DNA of 12,121 nucleotides from contig CALAZP010000179.1 in NCBI GenBank assembly GCA_937926355.1, forward strand, positions 1 to 12,121, in the 5' to 3' direction. Each line of letters begins with the position of its first letter. The stretch's first letter is position 1. Shown in pieces: positions 1-6,765 of this stretch. The notes beneath the pieces were generated by a model, which worked only from the letters and a program-made list of their open reading frames with translations, was not told the origin of the DNA and did no database searches. A program made the translations under genes and the position numbers. Origin of the DNA: an uncultured Saprospirales bacterium. Its GTDB lineage: Bacteria; Bacteroidota; Bacteroidia; Chitinophagales; Saprospiraceae.

Positions 1-51
1 GTAAGTTTTATTTTCATTTGATTAAAATTTTATCAAAAAAAAGGATTTTAA

Positions 52-84
52 TTTGAATAAAAAGCTAATAGTTATATATATTTG
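52..84 (+). promoter_or_regulatory. Bacteroidota-type promoter for the met operon
   Basis: A TTTG at 52-55 (-33 element) is followed after 21 nt by TATATTTG at 77-84. This matches the Bacteroidota primary sigma -7 consensus TAnnTTTG, and the spacing is within the usual range. Transcription would start around 89-92, about 17 nt before the riboswitch P1 helix, as expected for a riboswitch leader. The call rests on motif and position only; the AT-rich context makes chance matches possible. Confidence 0.5.
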
Positions 85-107
85 AATATCATTTCTCCTA
101 GAGACGT

Positions 108-228
108 GATTTTATAAAGAAGGGTTGAGAGATTGGGCTCTGTGAAACCCTGGCAACCGCGATAATTTCGAAAGGTGCCAATTCCCACCAAACTTCCATT
201 TTGGAAGATTTTTTGGAACTATAAAATC
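108..228 (+). promoter_or_regulatory. SAM-I (S-box) riboswitch aptamer
   Basis: This cis-acting RNA binds S-adenosylmethionine and lowers expression of the methionine genes downstream. All S-box helices can be traced. P1 is a perfect 9-bp helix, 108-116 with 220-228. P2 is GGGTT 122-126 with AACCC 146-150, and its inner part is GAG 129-131 with CTC 138-140, with kink-turn-like GA-rich sequence between. P3 is GGCA 152-155 with TGCC 176-179, plus CC 157-158 with GG 174-175, and it holds the conserved GGCAACC and AAGGTGCCAATTCC blocks. P4 is CCAAA 188-192 with TTTGG 212-216, stacked on CTTCCA 193-198 with TGGAAG 202-207. The expected pseudoknot between the P2 loop and J3/4 is TGGG 134-137 with CCCA 184-187. 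J4/1 is AAC. The genes that follow, metY and metX, are classic S-box targets. Confidence 0.94.
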
Positions 229-234
229 TAGACT

Positions 235-312
235 ATGCAAAAAGATTTTTCTAAAGGTTTTTTATCGCTTATTGTACAACTGAAAATAGTTAATTCTAAA
301 ATCTGTTGTTAG
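235..312 (+). CDS. Possible 25-aa leader peptide ending Cys-Cys
   Basis: An ATG at 235, only 6 nt after the riboswitch P1 helix, opens a frame of 25 codons. It ends TGT TGT TAG (304-312), so the last two residues are Cys-Cys. The peptide starts MQKDFSKGF, has a short hydrophobic middle (FLSLIVQLKIV) and matches no family I recognise. Its position between a SAM riboswitch and metY, with a GC-richer hairpin starting about 20 nt after the stop, resembles an attenuation leader peptide. Cysteine is chemically tied to sulfide assimilation. A frame this short can arise by chance in AT-rich DNA, and there is no ribosome-binding site to support it. It may simply be untranslated leader. Confidence 0.27.
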   Translation: MQKDFSKGFLSLIVQLKIVNSKICC

Positions 313-332
313 TACTTGGCACTAGTGAAATT

Positions 333-359
333 GGGTCGATCAGCCGGCGAGGTTGACTC
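333..359 (+). terminator. Leader hairpin, possible attenuator
   Basis: GGGTCGATC (333-341) can pair with GGTTGACTC (351-359) in a 9-bp stem with three G-U wobbles, closing the loop AGCCGGCGA. A shorter alternative register pairs TCAGCC (340-345) with GGTTGA (351-356). The stem is followed by TATTTTAATAA, which is only weakly T-rich, so a classical intrinsic terminator is doubtful. It lies 28 nt before the metY ATG. TTGGC at 316-320 can pair with GCCGG at 343-347 and would disrupt the hairpin, so an alternative fold exists. Confidence 0.3.
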
Positions 360-387
360 TATTTTAATAACCATAAATTCATAAAAA

Positions 388-1698
388 ATGTCTAATAAAA
401 ACTGGAAATTCGAAACCCTGCAACTACATGCAGGTCAAGAGGAAGTAGAAAGTACTACTCGATCTAGAGCGGTACCAATATATCAAACCACTTCATATAC
501 TTTTAAAGATGCGGAACATGGCGCTAATTTATTTGCCTTAAAGGAATTTGGTAATATTTATACCAGAATAATGAATCCAACCTCAGACGCCTTTGAAAAA
601 AGGGTTGCTGCTTTGGAAGGAGGGGTAGCTGCTCTAGCAGTAAGTTCTGGACAGGCAGCACAGTTTATCGCCTTAAATAACATCCTGGAGGCGGGAGATA
701 ATTTTGTCTCTAGCTCCAATTTATATGGGGGAACGTATAATCAATTCAAAGTTGCTTTTAAAAGGTTGGGTATAGAGGTAAGATTTACTAAAGACGATAC
801 TCCTGATAGTTTTGAAGCGCTAATAGATCAAAATACTAAGGCTATTTACTGTGAGACTATTTCTAATCCTAGATTCAATGTTCCTGATTTTGGAGGATTA
901 GCTCAAATTGCAAGAAAGCACGATATTCCTTTGGTGGTAGATAATACTTTCGGTGCAGGGGGGTTTCTGTGCCGACCAATTGAACATGGAGCGAATATAG
1001 TGGTAGAGTCAGCAACTAAATGGATTGGTGGTCATGGAACTTCTATTGGCGGGGTCATTGTCGACGGTGGAAATTATAATTGGGGGAATGGTAAATTTCC
1101 TCAATTTACAGAGCCAAGTGAGGGCTATCATGGATTAAAATTCTGGGAGATTTTTGGCTCGGATGGCCCTTTTGGAAATATCGCTTTTATTATTCGTGCC
1201 AGGGTAGAAGGGTTAAGAGATTTCGGCCCTGCATTAAGTCCTTTTAATTCTTTTTTGTTGCTTCAAGGACTTGAAACGCTATCATTAAGGGTTCAAAGAA
1301 CGACGGAAAATGCCCTTGCTTTGGCGGAATGGTTGGAAAAGCACCCAGAAGTAGAGCAGGTTTTTTATCCTGGATTAAAAAGTCATCCAAAGCACCATTT
1401 AGCTCAAAAATACTTAAAGAATGGTTTTGGTGGAGTATTGTCTTTTACACTTAAAGGAAATAGAGCCCGAGCCACTGAAATGACGAATAATTTGTTGCTC
1501 ATATCTCATTTGGCAAATGTGGGAGATGCTAAGACTTTAATTATTCAACCTTCAGCAACTACTCATCAACAGCTATCAGAATCAGAACAGATTGCAGCAG
1601 GGGTGCTTCCCAACTTGCTTAGAGTATCTGTAGGAATTGAACACATTGACGATATTATAAATGATTTTGAGCAAGCATTTGCAAAACTTGCCCAATAA
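388..1698 (+). CDS. metY: O-acetylhomoserine sulfhydrylase (MetY)
   Basis: A PLP-dependent cytosolic enzyme that joins O-acetyl-L-homoserine and sulfide to give L-homocysteine and acetate. It belongs to the Cys/Met metabolism PLP family (fold type I). At 436 aa it has the usual MetY length, longer than the approximately 380-400 aa cystathionine gamma-synthases. Visible landmarks are the N-terminal FETLQLHAGQ, the phosphate-binding IYTRIMNPT with Y58 and R60, SSGQAA near residue 87, VVDNTF with D185 contacting the PLP ring nitrogen, and SATKWIGGHG with the Schiff-base lysine K211. The insertion around residues 240-275 (GYHGLKFWEIFG) is typical of OAH sulfhydrylases. The ATG at 388 follows an A-rich stretch without Shine-Dalgarno. 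It is the first gene of the met operon behind the SAM riboswitch, so repression by high SAM is expected. Some members also use O-acetylserine, which sequence alone cannot exclude. Confidence 0.95.
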   Translation: MSNKNWKFETLQLHAGQEEVESTTRSRAVPIYQTTSYTFKDAEHGANLFALKEFGNIYTRIMNPTSDAFEKRVAALEGGVAALAVSSGQAAQFIALNNILEAGDNFVSSSNLYGGTYNQFKVAFKRLGIEVRFTKDDTPDSFEALIDQNTKAIYCETISNPRFNVPDFGGLAQIARKHDIPLVVDNTFGAGGFLCRPIEHGANIVVESATKWIGGHGTSIGGVIVDGGNYNWGNGKFPQFTEPSEGYHGLKFWEIFGSDGPFGNIAFIIRARVEGLRDFGPALSPFNSFLLLQGLETLSLRVQRTTENALALAEWLEKHPEVEQVFYPGLKSHPKHHLAQKYLKNGFGGVLSFTLKGNRARATEMTNNLLLISHLANVGDAKTLIIQPSATTHQQLSESEQIAAGVLPNLLRVSVGIEHIDDIINDFEQAFAKLAQ

Positions 1699-1716
1699 AT
1701 CATAATTCACAGTTTA

Positions 1717-2787
1717 ATGACCCATATTTTATCCCTAAAGGAAACACTTATTCTGGAATCCGGCACTGTTTTGCCTAGCTTAGAAATAGCATACCAAACC
1801 TATGGGCATCTCAATGCCAACAGAGATAATGTGATTTGGATTGGACATGCATTAACAGGTAATGCCGAAGCGGATATTTGGTGGAAGGGCCTATTTGGTC
1901 CCAATCAACTATTAGATTCCAGTAAATGGTTCATTGTGTGTGCCAATATGTTAGGAAGTTGCTACGGGACCACCGGTCCGGGTTCTATCAATCCTTTAAC
2001 AGGTGAAATTTATGGTGCCAATTTCCCTCTCATCACCATTAGGGATATGGCAATGGTACATGATCTTTTGAGAAAATATTTGGGAATTGAAGCCATTCAA
2101 TTAGCAATCGGCGGATCTATGGGAGGGCAGCAAATGCTTGAATGGGCCTATTTGCAACCCTCCCTCATCAAAAAATTGGCTTTATTGGCTACTAATGCAG
2201 TACATTCCCCATGGGGTATTGCTTTTAATGAAGCCCAACGTATGGCGATTCAAACAGGCATGATTTCTAATGATCCAGAAGTTTTATCTAAAGGACTCGA
2301 AGCTGCTAGAGCTATTGGAATGCTTTCTTACCGAAATTATCATACCTTTTCTCACACGCAAAACGAAACAGAAGATAAAATTGACCAATTTAAAGCCGCA
2401 TCATATCAGAATTATCAAGGTCAAAAATTAAGTAAGCGGTTCAATCCATATTCTTACTTGGTATTGAGCAAAGCCATGGATAGTCATAACCTAGGAAGAG
2501 GTAGGGGTGGACTCGAAATAGCACTTTCCAAAATAAAAGCAAAAACAGTAGTTATAGGTATAAGAACAGATATTCTATTTCCCTTGAGTGAACAAAATAC
2601 TATTGCAGCTTTTATTCCAGAAGCCTCTTTTCATATTATTGATAGTAGATATGGGCATGATGGCTTTTTAATTGAATTCGAAAAAATAACTCATTTGTTG
2701 GTACCCTTTTTAGAATCGGGTCAATTTCCGGAAAAGTCTAGATTTAGTGATGAAGTAATAGCGATTCCCGGTTCAGAAGGTTTCTAA
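1717..2787 (+). CDS. metX: Homoserine O-acetyltransferase (MetX)
   Basis: Transfers acetyl from acetyl-CoA to L-homoserine, making the substrate used by MetY next door. It is an alpha/beta-hydrolase-fold protein of 356 aa, normal for the family. The catalytic triad is visible: the nucleophile S134 in GGSMGG, the aspartate D285 in GIRTDILFP, and the histidine H314 in SRYGHDGFLIE. Other family marks are GHALTGNA (residues 43-50), LGSCYGTTGPGSINP (79-93) and NEAQRMAIQ (171-179). It starts 18 nt after the metY stop and is almost certainly co-transcribed, hence under the same riboswitch. MetX-family enzymes may use acetyl-CoA or succinyl-CoA. The acetyl assignment here rests mainly on pairing with MetY, since I did not check the specificity residues against a structure. 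Confidence 0.94.
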   Translation: MTHILSLKETLILESGTVLPSLEIAYQTYGHLNANRDNVIWIGHALTGNAEADIWWKGLFGPNQLLDSSKWFIVCANMLGSCYGTTGPGSINPLTGEIYGANFPLITIRDMAMVHDLLRKYLGIEAIQLAIGGSMGGQQMLEWAYLQPSLIKKLALLATNAVHSPWGIAFNEAQRMAIQTGMISNDPEVLSKGLEAARAIGMLSYRNYHTFSHTQNETEDKIDQFKAASYQNYQGQKLSKRFNPYSYLVLSKAMDSHNLGRGRGGLEIALSKIKAKTVVIGIRTDILFPLSEQNTIAAFIPEASFHIIDSRYGHDGFLIEFEKITHLLVPFLESGQFPEKSRFSDEVIAIPGSEGF

Positions 2788-2795
2788 TTTTAATT

Positions 2796-3746
2796 ATGCC
2801 GAAGAGAACTGTTATTTTTTACGATGATACTCATCCCATCATGCCAGAGCTTCTAACAGCTTTAGGCTTTGAATGTAAAGACCATTCCAAGAGCACTTTC
2901 GATTTTATGAAAATGGATTTAAGGGACGCATTCGGATTAGTTGGGCGCAGTAGGTTTCAGTTGGACAAAAACTTCTTAATAGAGTGTCCCCATCTTCAAT
3001 TTATCGCCCGGTCAGGAGTAGGAACAGAACATATCGATCTTTCATACGCACATGATAATCATATTAAAGTTTTAACTTCTCCTGAGGGAAGTGCCGATAC
3101 AGTAGGAGAACATACCTTAGGTCTTATCTTAATGCTGATGAATCATTTGGGCAGGGCCGATCGTCAAGTGCGATCTGGTAAATGGATTCGTGAAGGTAAT
3201 AGAGGTACCGAGCTTAAAGGTAAGACGGTAGGTATTCTTGGATATGGTAATATGGGGAAATCGTTAGCTCGTAAATTAACCGGATTAGAGACTAATTGTA
3301 TCACCTATGATAAGTACTTAAAGAATTACGGTGATAAATATGCTAGTCGAGTGGATTTGAATACCTTTTTTCGGGAAACCGATATACTTGCTATTCATAT
3401 TCCCTACCTACCTTCGAATCACTACTTCATAAATCGAAATTTTTTGGAATCTTTTCATAAATCTATTTATGTGATTAATGCCGCACGAGGAAGTGTACTA
3501 TGCACTGAACATCTCGTGGAAGGATTGTCCTCCGGAAAGATTTTGGGTGCAGCCTTAGATGTGTTAGAATACGAAGACGGCTCTTTCTCTGCACTTAAAT
3601 CCATGGGCAATCCCGCCCCCCTTGATTATTTAATCCAATCAGAAAAAACCGTTTTATCCCCACATATAGCTGGCTGGTCCTTTGAATCCCTAAAGGGGCA
3701 TGCGGAGGTACTTGTTGAAAAAATTTCACAAAATTTTTGCCAATAG
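2796..3746 (+). CDS. D-2-hydroxyacid dehydrogenase, PGDH-like
   Basis: An NAD-dependent dehydrogenase of the D-isomer-specific 2-hydroxyacid family, 316 aa, without the C-terminal ACT domain of long phosphoglycerate dehydrogenases. The N-terminal substrate domain carries IARSGVGTEHIDL (residues 70-82). The Rossmann domain has GYGNMG (149-154 with the preceding G), then an acidic residue D172 in TYDKY, which suggests NAD rather than NADP. Catalytic residues fit the family: R231 in NAARGSV, E260 after ALDVLEYE, and H290 in SPHIAGWS. The segment between E260 and H290 is some 7 residues longer than in E. coli SerA. It begins 8 nt after the metX stop, so it very likely belongs to the SAM-controlled operon. 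3-phosphoglycerate (serine synthesis) is possible, but glyoxylate, hydroxypyruvate or another 2-oxoacid is equally open. I therefore give no gene symbol. Confidence 0.85.
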   Translation: MPKRTVIFYDDTHPIMPELLTALGFECKDHSKSTFDFMKMDLRDAFGLVGRSRFQLDKNFLIECPHLQFIARSGVGTEHIDLSYAHDNHIKVLTSPEGSADTVGEHTLGLILMLMNHLGRADRQVRSGKWIREGNRGTELKGKTVGILGYGNMGKSLARKLTGLETNCITYDKYLKNYGDKYASRVDLNTFFRETDILAIHIPYLPSNHYFINRNFLESFHKSIYVINAARGSVLCTEHLVEGLSSGKILGAALDVLEYEDGSFSALKSMGNPAPLDYLIQSEKTVLSPHIAGWSFESLKGHAEVLVEKISQNFCQ

Positions 3747-3778
3747 GTAAGATCTGATTTCTTTAACTTTACCTTTTG
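3745..3778 (+). terminator. Weak candidate terminator after the met operon
   Basis: AGGTAA (3745-3750, overlapping the dehydrogenase stop codon) pairs with TTACCT (3769-3774). The next pair inwards is G3751-C3767 with one bulged T. The 3' arm runs into TTTTG. The loop is large and the T tract short, so termination may be partial. A poor promoter-like TAACTTTA lies in the same gap, so read-through into the next gene is plausible. Confidence 0.28.
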
Positions 3779-3798
3779 TCTAAAATTTAAAAAAATAA

Positions 3799-6723
3799 AT
3801 GAGGCCTGAGGAAAACGAGTGTAATGAGTTAGTTTTCAATTTCTATCTATACGAAAAAAAGTTTTATTTGCCCGAGGCATTCATTATTTCAAAAGATGAA
3901 AATGGCCTTCCTATGCACGTTCGCCAGAAAGCTTTTTCCCATACCATTTCCGCTTTTGATATTGATCTCACTCAGGATTTAATAGCTATTTTTAATCTGA
4001 TTGAGCAACTTGATCCCAATCAATTGCTCAAAAATTTAGATACTAAAAAGAAAAAGAATGCAACGCTAATTGATTTTGCTTCCGATAGGGTGGTTTGGAA
4101 AAAAGTCACTTCAGCTGTAGATAAAAGTATGGGTGAACTTTTACCCAAATTGGTGAAAGGAAATTTTATGTTGTTTTTAGGCCTAAATAGAAGAGTGTTA
4201 GCCAAAGATTTTCAACTTAAAATAGCTAATGAAATCCTCAAACCTTACTTGTTCTTTCGGAAAAATGAATCTAATGTTGAATATAAATTAAGATTGGGCA
4301 CGGAGGAGGAGACCTGGGCAATTAAGGAAAAAGAAGTCATACCCATTGCCAATTTGCCAGGTTGGATAGTTGTCAACGAGACTCTTTTCCAATTGGAATC
4401 TATTAATGCCAACTTGGTTAAGCCTTTTCAAGAAAAAGATGTAGTAATTATTCCAGCTGAAAGTGTTGCATCATATTTCAAACAGTTTATCGTAAAAATT
4501 GTAGAAAAAGCTGATATTGAGGCTGAGGGATTCGATTTTGAACCTATAGATCAACTCAAAGGTTGTCATATTACCCCCATTCAACACCTCTTTACAAAAA
4601 AATGGATTTTATCTGTTAAAATGGTTTATCAACACGCTAGTTTTATGTGGAGTGACACTAAACTGCGGAAAACCTTTCTTAAGTTTCATCAGGATGAATT
4701 CAGTATCGCCAAAATAGAAAGAAATATAATACAGGAAAAAAGGATGATTCAATTCATTTTAGATCACCCTGATTTAATAGTCTGGGAAAATTATTTTGTC
4801 CTTCGACCGGAACTGAGTGAAAAAATGGATGTAATTGAATGGCTAAGCGAGAGAAAAGAGGAATGGATTTTAAAGGGTTTTGAGGTTATTGCTCCTGAAA
4901 TGGATCATCAAACCATCAGATTGGAAAAGCCGATAATACAATTAAAATCAAATACCGAAAAAGATTGGTTTGATATTCATGGATGGGTCAAGGTGGGTCT
5001 ATTTGAATTTCCATTTAAAAATTTGATGCGCAATATCCGTTCTGGATATCGGTATTACCATTTGGAAGATGGTAGTTTATTTTTGATACCAGAAGAGTGG
5101 TTCAGCAGGTTTAAAGCACTCGCCCAATTTGCATCAGAAAAAGATGGTGATTTGAAGCTTGAAAAAAACCAATTTACCCTTTTAGAAGAACTGGGACTGC
5201 AGATTGATGAATTACCTTCTTCCAATTATAAAGAAATAGATTTTTCTCCTTCAGAACATCTTCAGGCAAATTTAAGACCATACCAGCTTGATGGTGTCAA
5301 ATGGCTGATTCACTTGTATAATCATTCTTTAGGGGGGTGTCTAGCAGATGATATGGGGTTGGGTAAAACATTACAGACTATAGCCCTATTGCTCTATGTT
5401 AAAGAAAATAAGGCTATTCAAACAGAAGAAAAAAAGGCGTTAAACCAACTGGATTTATTCAATAATATAGACCAAAATGGAATCTTCACCCCTTTGGGTT
5501 GTTTAATTGTACTTCCTGCTTCTTTAGTATTTAATTGGCGAGAAGAAGTTATAAAATTTGCTCCTTCATTGTCGGTTTATGTACATACAGGCAGTAAAAG
5601 ACAAAAAGATATTCGAATTCTAAGTCGATATGATATTATTTTGACTACTTATCAAACCGCCCTTAGGGATGCCGACCTCTTGGAAGAAATAGATTTCGAG
5701 TATATTATTTTGGATGAAAGCCAGCAAATAAAAAATAGAGAGAGTAAAGTTTTCAAAAGTTTGAATAGATTTAATTCCAAATATAAACTTTCCTTAAGTG
5801 GTACTCCGATTGAAAACTCCCTATCGGATTTATGGTCACAAATGCAATTTATCAACCCTAATTTATTAGGGTCTTTTTCTTTTTTCAAAAAGGAATTTTT
5901 GAATCCTATTGAGAAATTTGGAGATGAGGAAAAGAGGGATAGGCTAAAGACCTTGGTCAAACCCTACTTACTCAGAAGGACAAAAGAACAGGTTGCAACT
6001 GATCTTCCTCCGCTGAGTAATAGTGTATTTTATGCTCAAATGACCCATGAACAAAAGCAAATGTATGAAAGGGAAAAATCTGCTGCAAGAAATCTGCTGT
6101 TGGATAATTTTTCAGGAAAAAAGGGTTCATATAAATTACAAGTCATCAAAACTTTGACCAAATTAAGGCAATTGGTTAATCACCCAGTGATGGTGGATAA
6201 GGAGTATGGTAAACTAAGTGGTAAATTTCAAGATATTATTGAGCATTGGGAAGTTATTAGAAGAAGTGGACACAAAGTTTTGTTTTTCAGTTCTTTTGTA
6301 AAGCATTTAGAACTTTTCAAAGCTTATTTTGAGGATCATAATCAGAAATACAGTTGGATTAGTGGAGACACCAATGGACAGGAAAGGGAAAAGGCAGTAA
6401 AAGCCTTTGAAAAAGAGCCCAATATTCAAGCTTTTTTAATTTCAATTAAGGCAGGAGGAACAGGATTAAATTTGACAGCAGCAGATTACGTATTTATTCT
6501 AGATCCATGGTGGAACCCTTTTATCGAAGATCAAGCTATTGCTAGGGCACATAGAATTGGGCAGGTTCGAAAGGTAATGGCGATTAAATTCATTACCTCA
6601 GGAAGTATTGAGGAGAAAATTATGAATTTACAAAAGAAAAAAAGTCAATTAGCAGCTGATATCATTGAACTGGACGGAGGTGAAGTGTTATCTGAAAAAG
6701 ATATTCAATACTTACTCTCATAG
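3799..6723 (+). CDS. SNF2-family DNA-dependent ATPase/helicase
   Basis: A 974-aa SNF2 (superfamily 2) protein of the bacterial HepA/RapA-like kind, expected to translocate on double-stranded DNA and remodel protein-DNA complexes. The ATPase lies in the C-terminal half. It has LRPYQLDGVKWL from residue 492, Walker A DMGLGKT with K523, the Walker B box DESQ at 639-642, SGTP at 667-670, a LLRRTK linker near 725, AGGTGLNL at 885-892 and ARAHRIGQ at 915-922 with the arginine fingers R916 and R919. About 490 N-terminal residues show no SWIM zinc finger (no CxC...CxH). The stretch DWFDIHGWVKVGLFEFPF looks like the SNF2-associated domain of bacterial members. An in-frame TAA directly precedes the ATG, so the start is the earliest possible. 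All motifs are intact. There is no restriction, methylase or other defence partner beside it, so I read it as a housekeeping remodeller. Confidence 0.9.
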   Translation: MRPEENECNELVFNFYLYEKKFYLPEAFIISKDENGLPMHVRQKAFSHTISAFDIDLTQDLIAIFNLIEQLDPNQLLKNLDTKKKKNATLIDFASDRVVWKKVTSAVDKSMGELLPKLVKGNFMLFLGLNRRVLAKDFQLKIANEILKPYLFFRKNESNVEYKLRLGTEEETWAIKEKEVIPIANLPGWIVVNETLFQLESINANLVKPFQEKDVVIIPAESVASYFKQFIVKIVEKADIEAEGFDFEPIDQLKGCHITPIQHLFTKKWILSVKMVYQHASFMWSDTKLRKTFLKFHQDEFSIAKIERNIIQEKRMIQFILDHPDLIVWENYFVLRPELSEKMDVIEWLSERKEEWILKGFEVIAPEMDHQTIRLEKPIIQLKSNTEKDWFDIHGWVKVGLFEFPFKNLMRNIRSGYRYYHLEDGSLFLIPEEWFSRFKALAQFASEKDGDLKLEKNQFTLLEELGLQIDELPSSNYKEIDFSPSEHLQANLRPYQLDGVKWLIHLYNHSLGGCLADDMGLGKTLQTIALLLYVKENKAIQTEEKKALNQLDLFNNIDQNGIFTPLGCLIVLPASLVFNWREEVIKFAPSLSVYVHTGSKRQKDIRILSRYDIILTTYQTALRDADLLEEIDFEYIILDESQQIKNRESKVFKSLNRFNSKYKLSLSGTPIENSLSDLWSQMQFINPNLLGSFSFFKKEFLNPIEKFGDEEKRDRLKTLVKPYLLRRTKEQVATDLPPLSNSVFYAQMTHEQKQMYEREKSAARNLLLDNFSGKKGSYKLQVIKTLTKLRQLVNHPVMVDKEYGKLSGKFQDIIEHWEVIRRSGHKVLFFSSFVKHLELFKAYFEDHNQKYSWISGDTNGQEREKAVKAFEKEPNIQAFLISIKAGGTGLNLTAADYVFILDPWWNPFIEDQAIARAHRIGQVRKVMAIKFITSGSIEEKIMNLQKKKSQLAADIIELDGGEVLSEKDIQYLLS

Positions 6724-6738
6724 AAATTTCATTTCTAT
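6720..6738 (+). repeat. AT-rich inverted repeat at a stop codon
   Basis: ATAGAAAT (6720-6727) and ATTTCTAT (6731-6738) form a perfect 8-bp stem around a TTC loop, covering the SNF2 stop codon (TAG 6721-6723). It is followed by TATATTTAC rather than a T run, so it is at most a weak terminator or mRNA-end structure. With only one G-C pair per arm it would be marginally stable. Confidence 0.35.
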
Positions 6739-6765
6739 TATATTTACTTGAAACGAATAAACATA

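Larger units (their letters stand above)
229..387 (+). other. Long leader / riboswitch expression platform
   Basis: These 159 nt separate the aptamer from the metY start. There is no Shine-Dalgarno sequence and no strong hairpin followed by a long T run. The base composition changes sharply: 241-300 is about 22% GC (13 of 60), while 311-360 is about 52% GC (26 of 50). The GC-richer end holds a palindrome CACTAGTG (320-327) and a hairpin (333-359). A 7-nt element AGATTTT (243-249) can pair either with AAAATCT in the P1 3' strand (223-229) or with a second AAAATCT (298-304), so it is a candidate switching element. How the riboswitch controls expression, by transcription or translation, cannot be decided by eye. 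Confidence 0.5.

Noticed and set aside
1..17. Possible start of a divergent minus-strand gene (ATG at 17-15, M-K-I-K-L)
   Set aside because: Only five codons are visible before the window edge and no promoter is clear on that strand, so it cannot be supported.
193..214. Perfect 6-bp hairpin followed by T6, resembling a rho-independent terminator
   Set aside because: The hairpin is P4 of the SAM-I aptamer. The last three T of the run, with the following GG, pair with CCAAA (188-192), and the P1 3' strand follows at 220-228.
313..387. A second, tandem riboswitch in front of metY
   Set aside because: The region has a hairpin but none of the conserved cores of SAM-I, SAM-II or other riboswitches I know.
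3764..3778. Promoter for the SNF2 gene (TAACTTTA or TACCTTTTG)
   Set aside because: Neither matches TAnnTTTG exactly, and the nearest TTTG upstream is 24 nt or more away, so the match is no better than expected in AT-rich DNA.
4020..4205. Short minus-strand open frames at 4020-4205, 5652-5960 and 10017-10241
   Set aside because: They lie antisense within well-supported coding regions, show no family motifs and have low-complexity or Leu/Ser/Phe-rich translations typical of shadow frames.
3799..6723. SNF2 protein as part of a phage-defence system
   Set aside because: There is no methylase, nuclease, phospholipase D or other defence partner nearby; the neighbours are core metabolic genes and the composition matches theirs.
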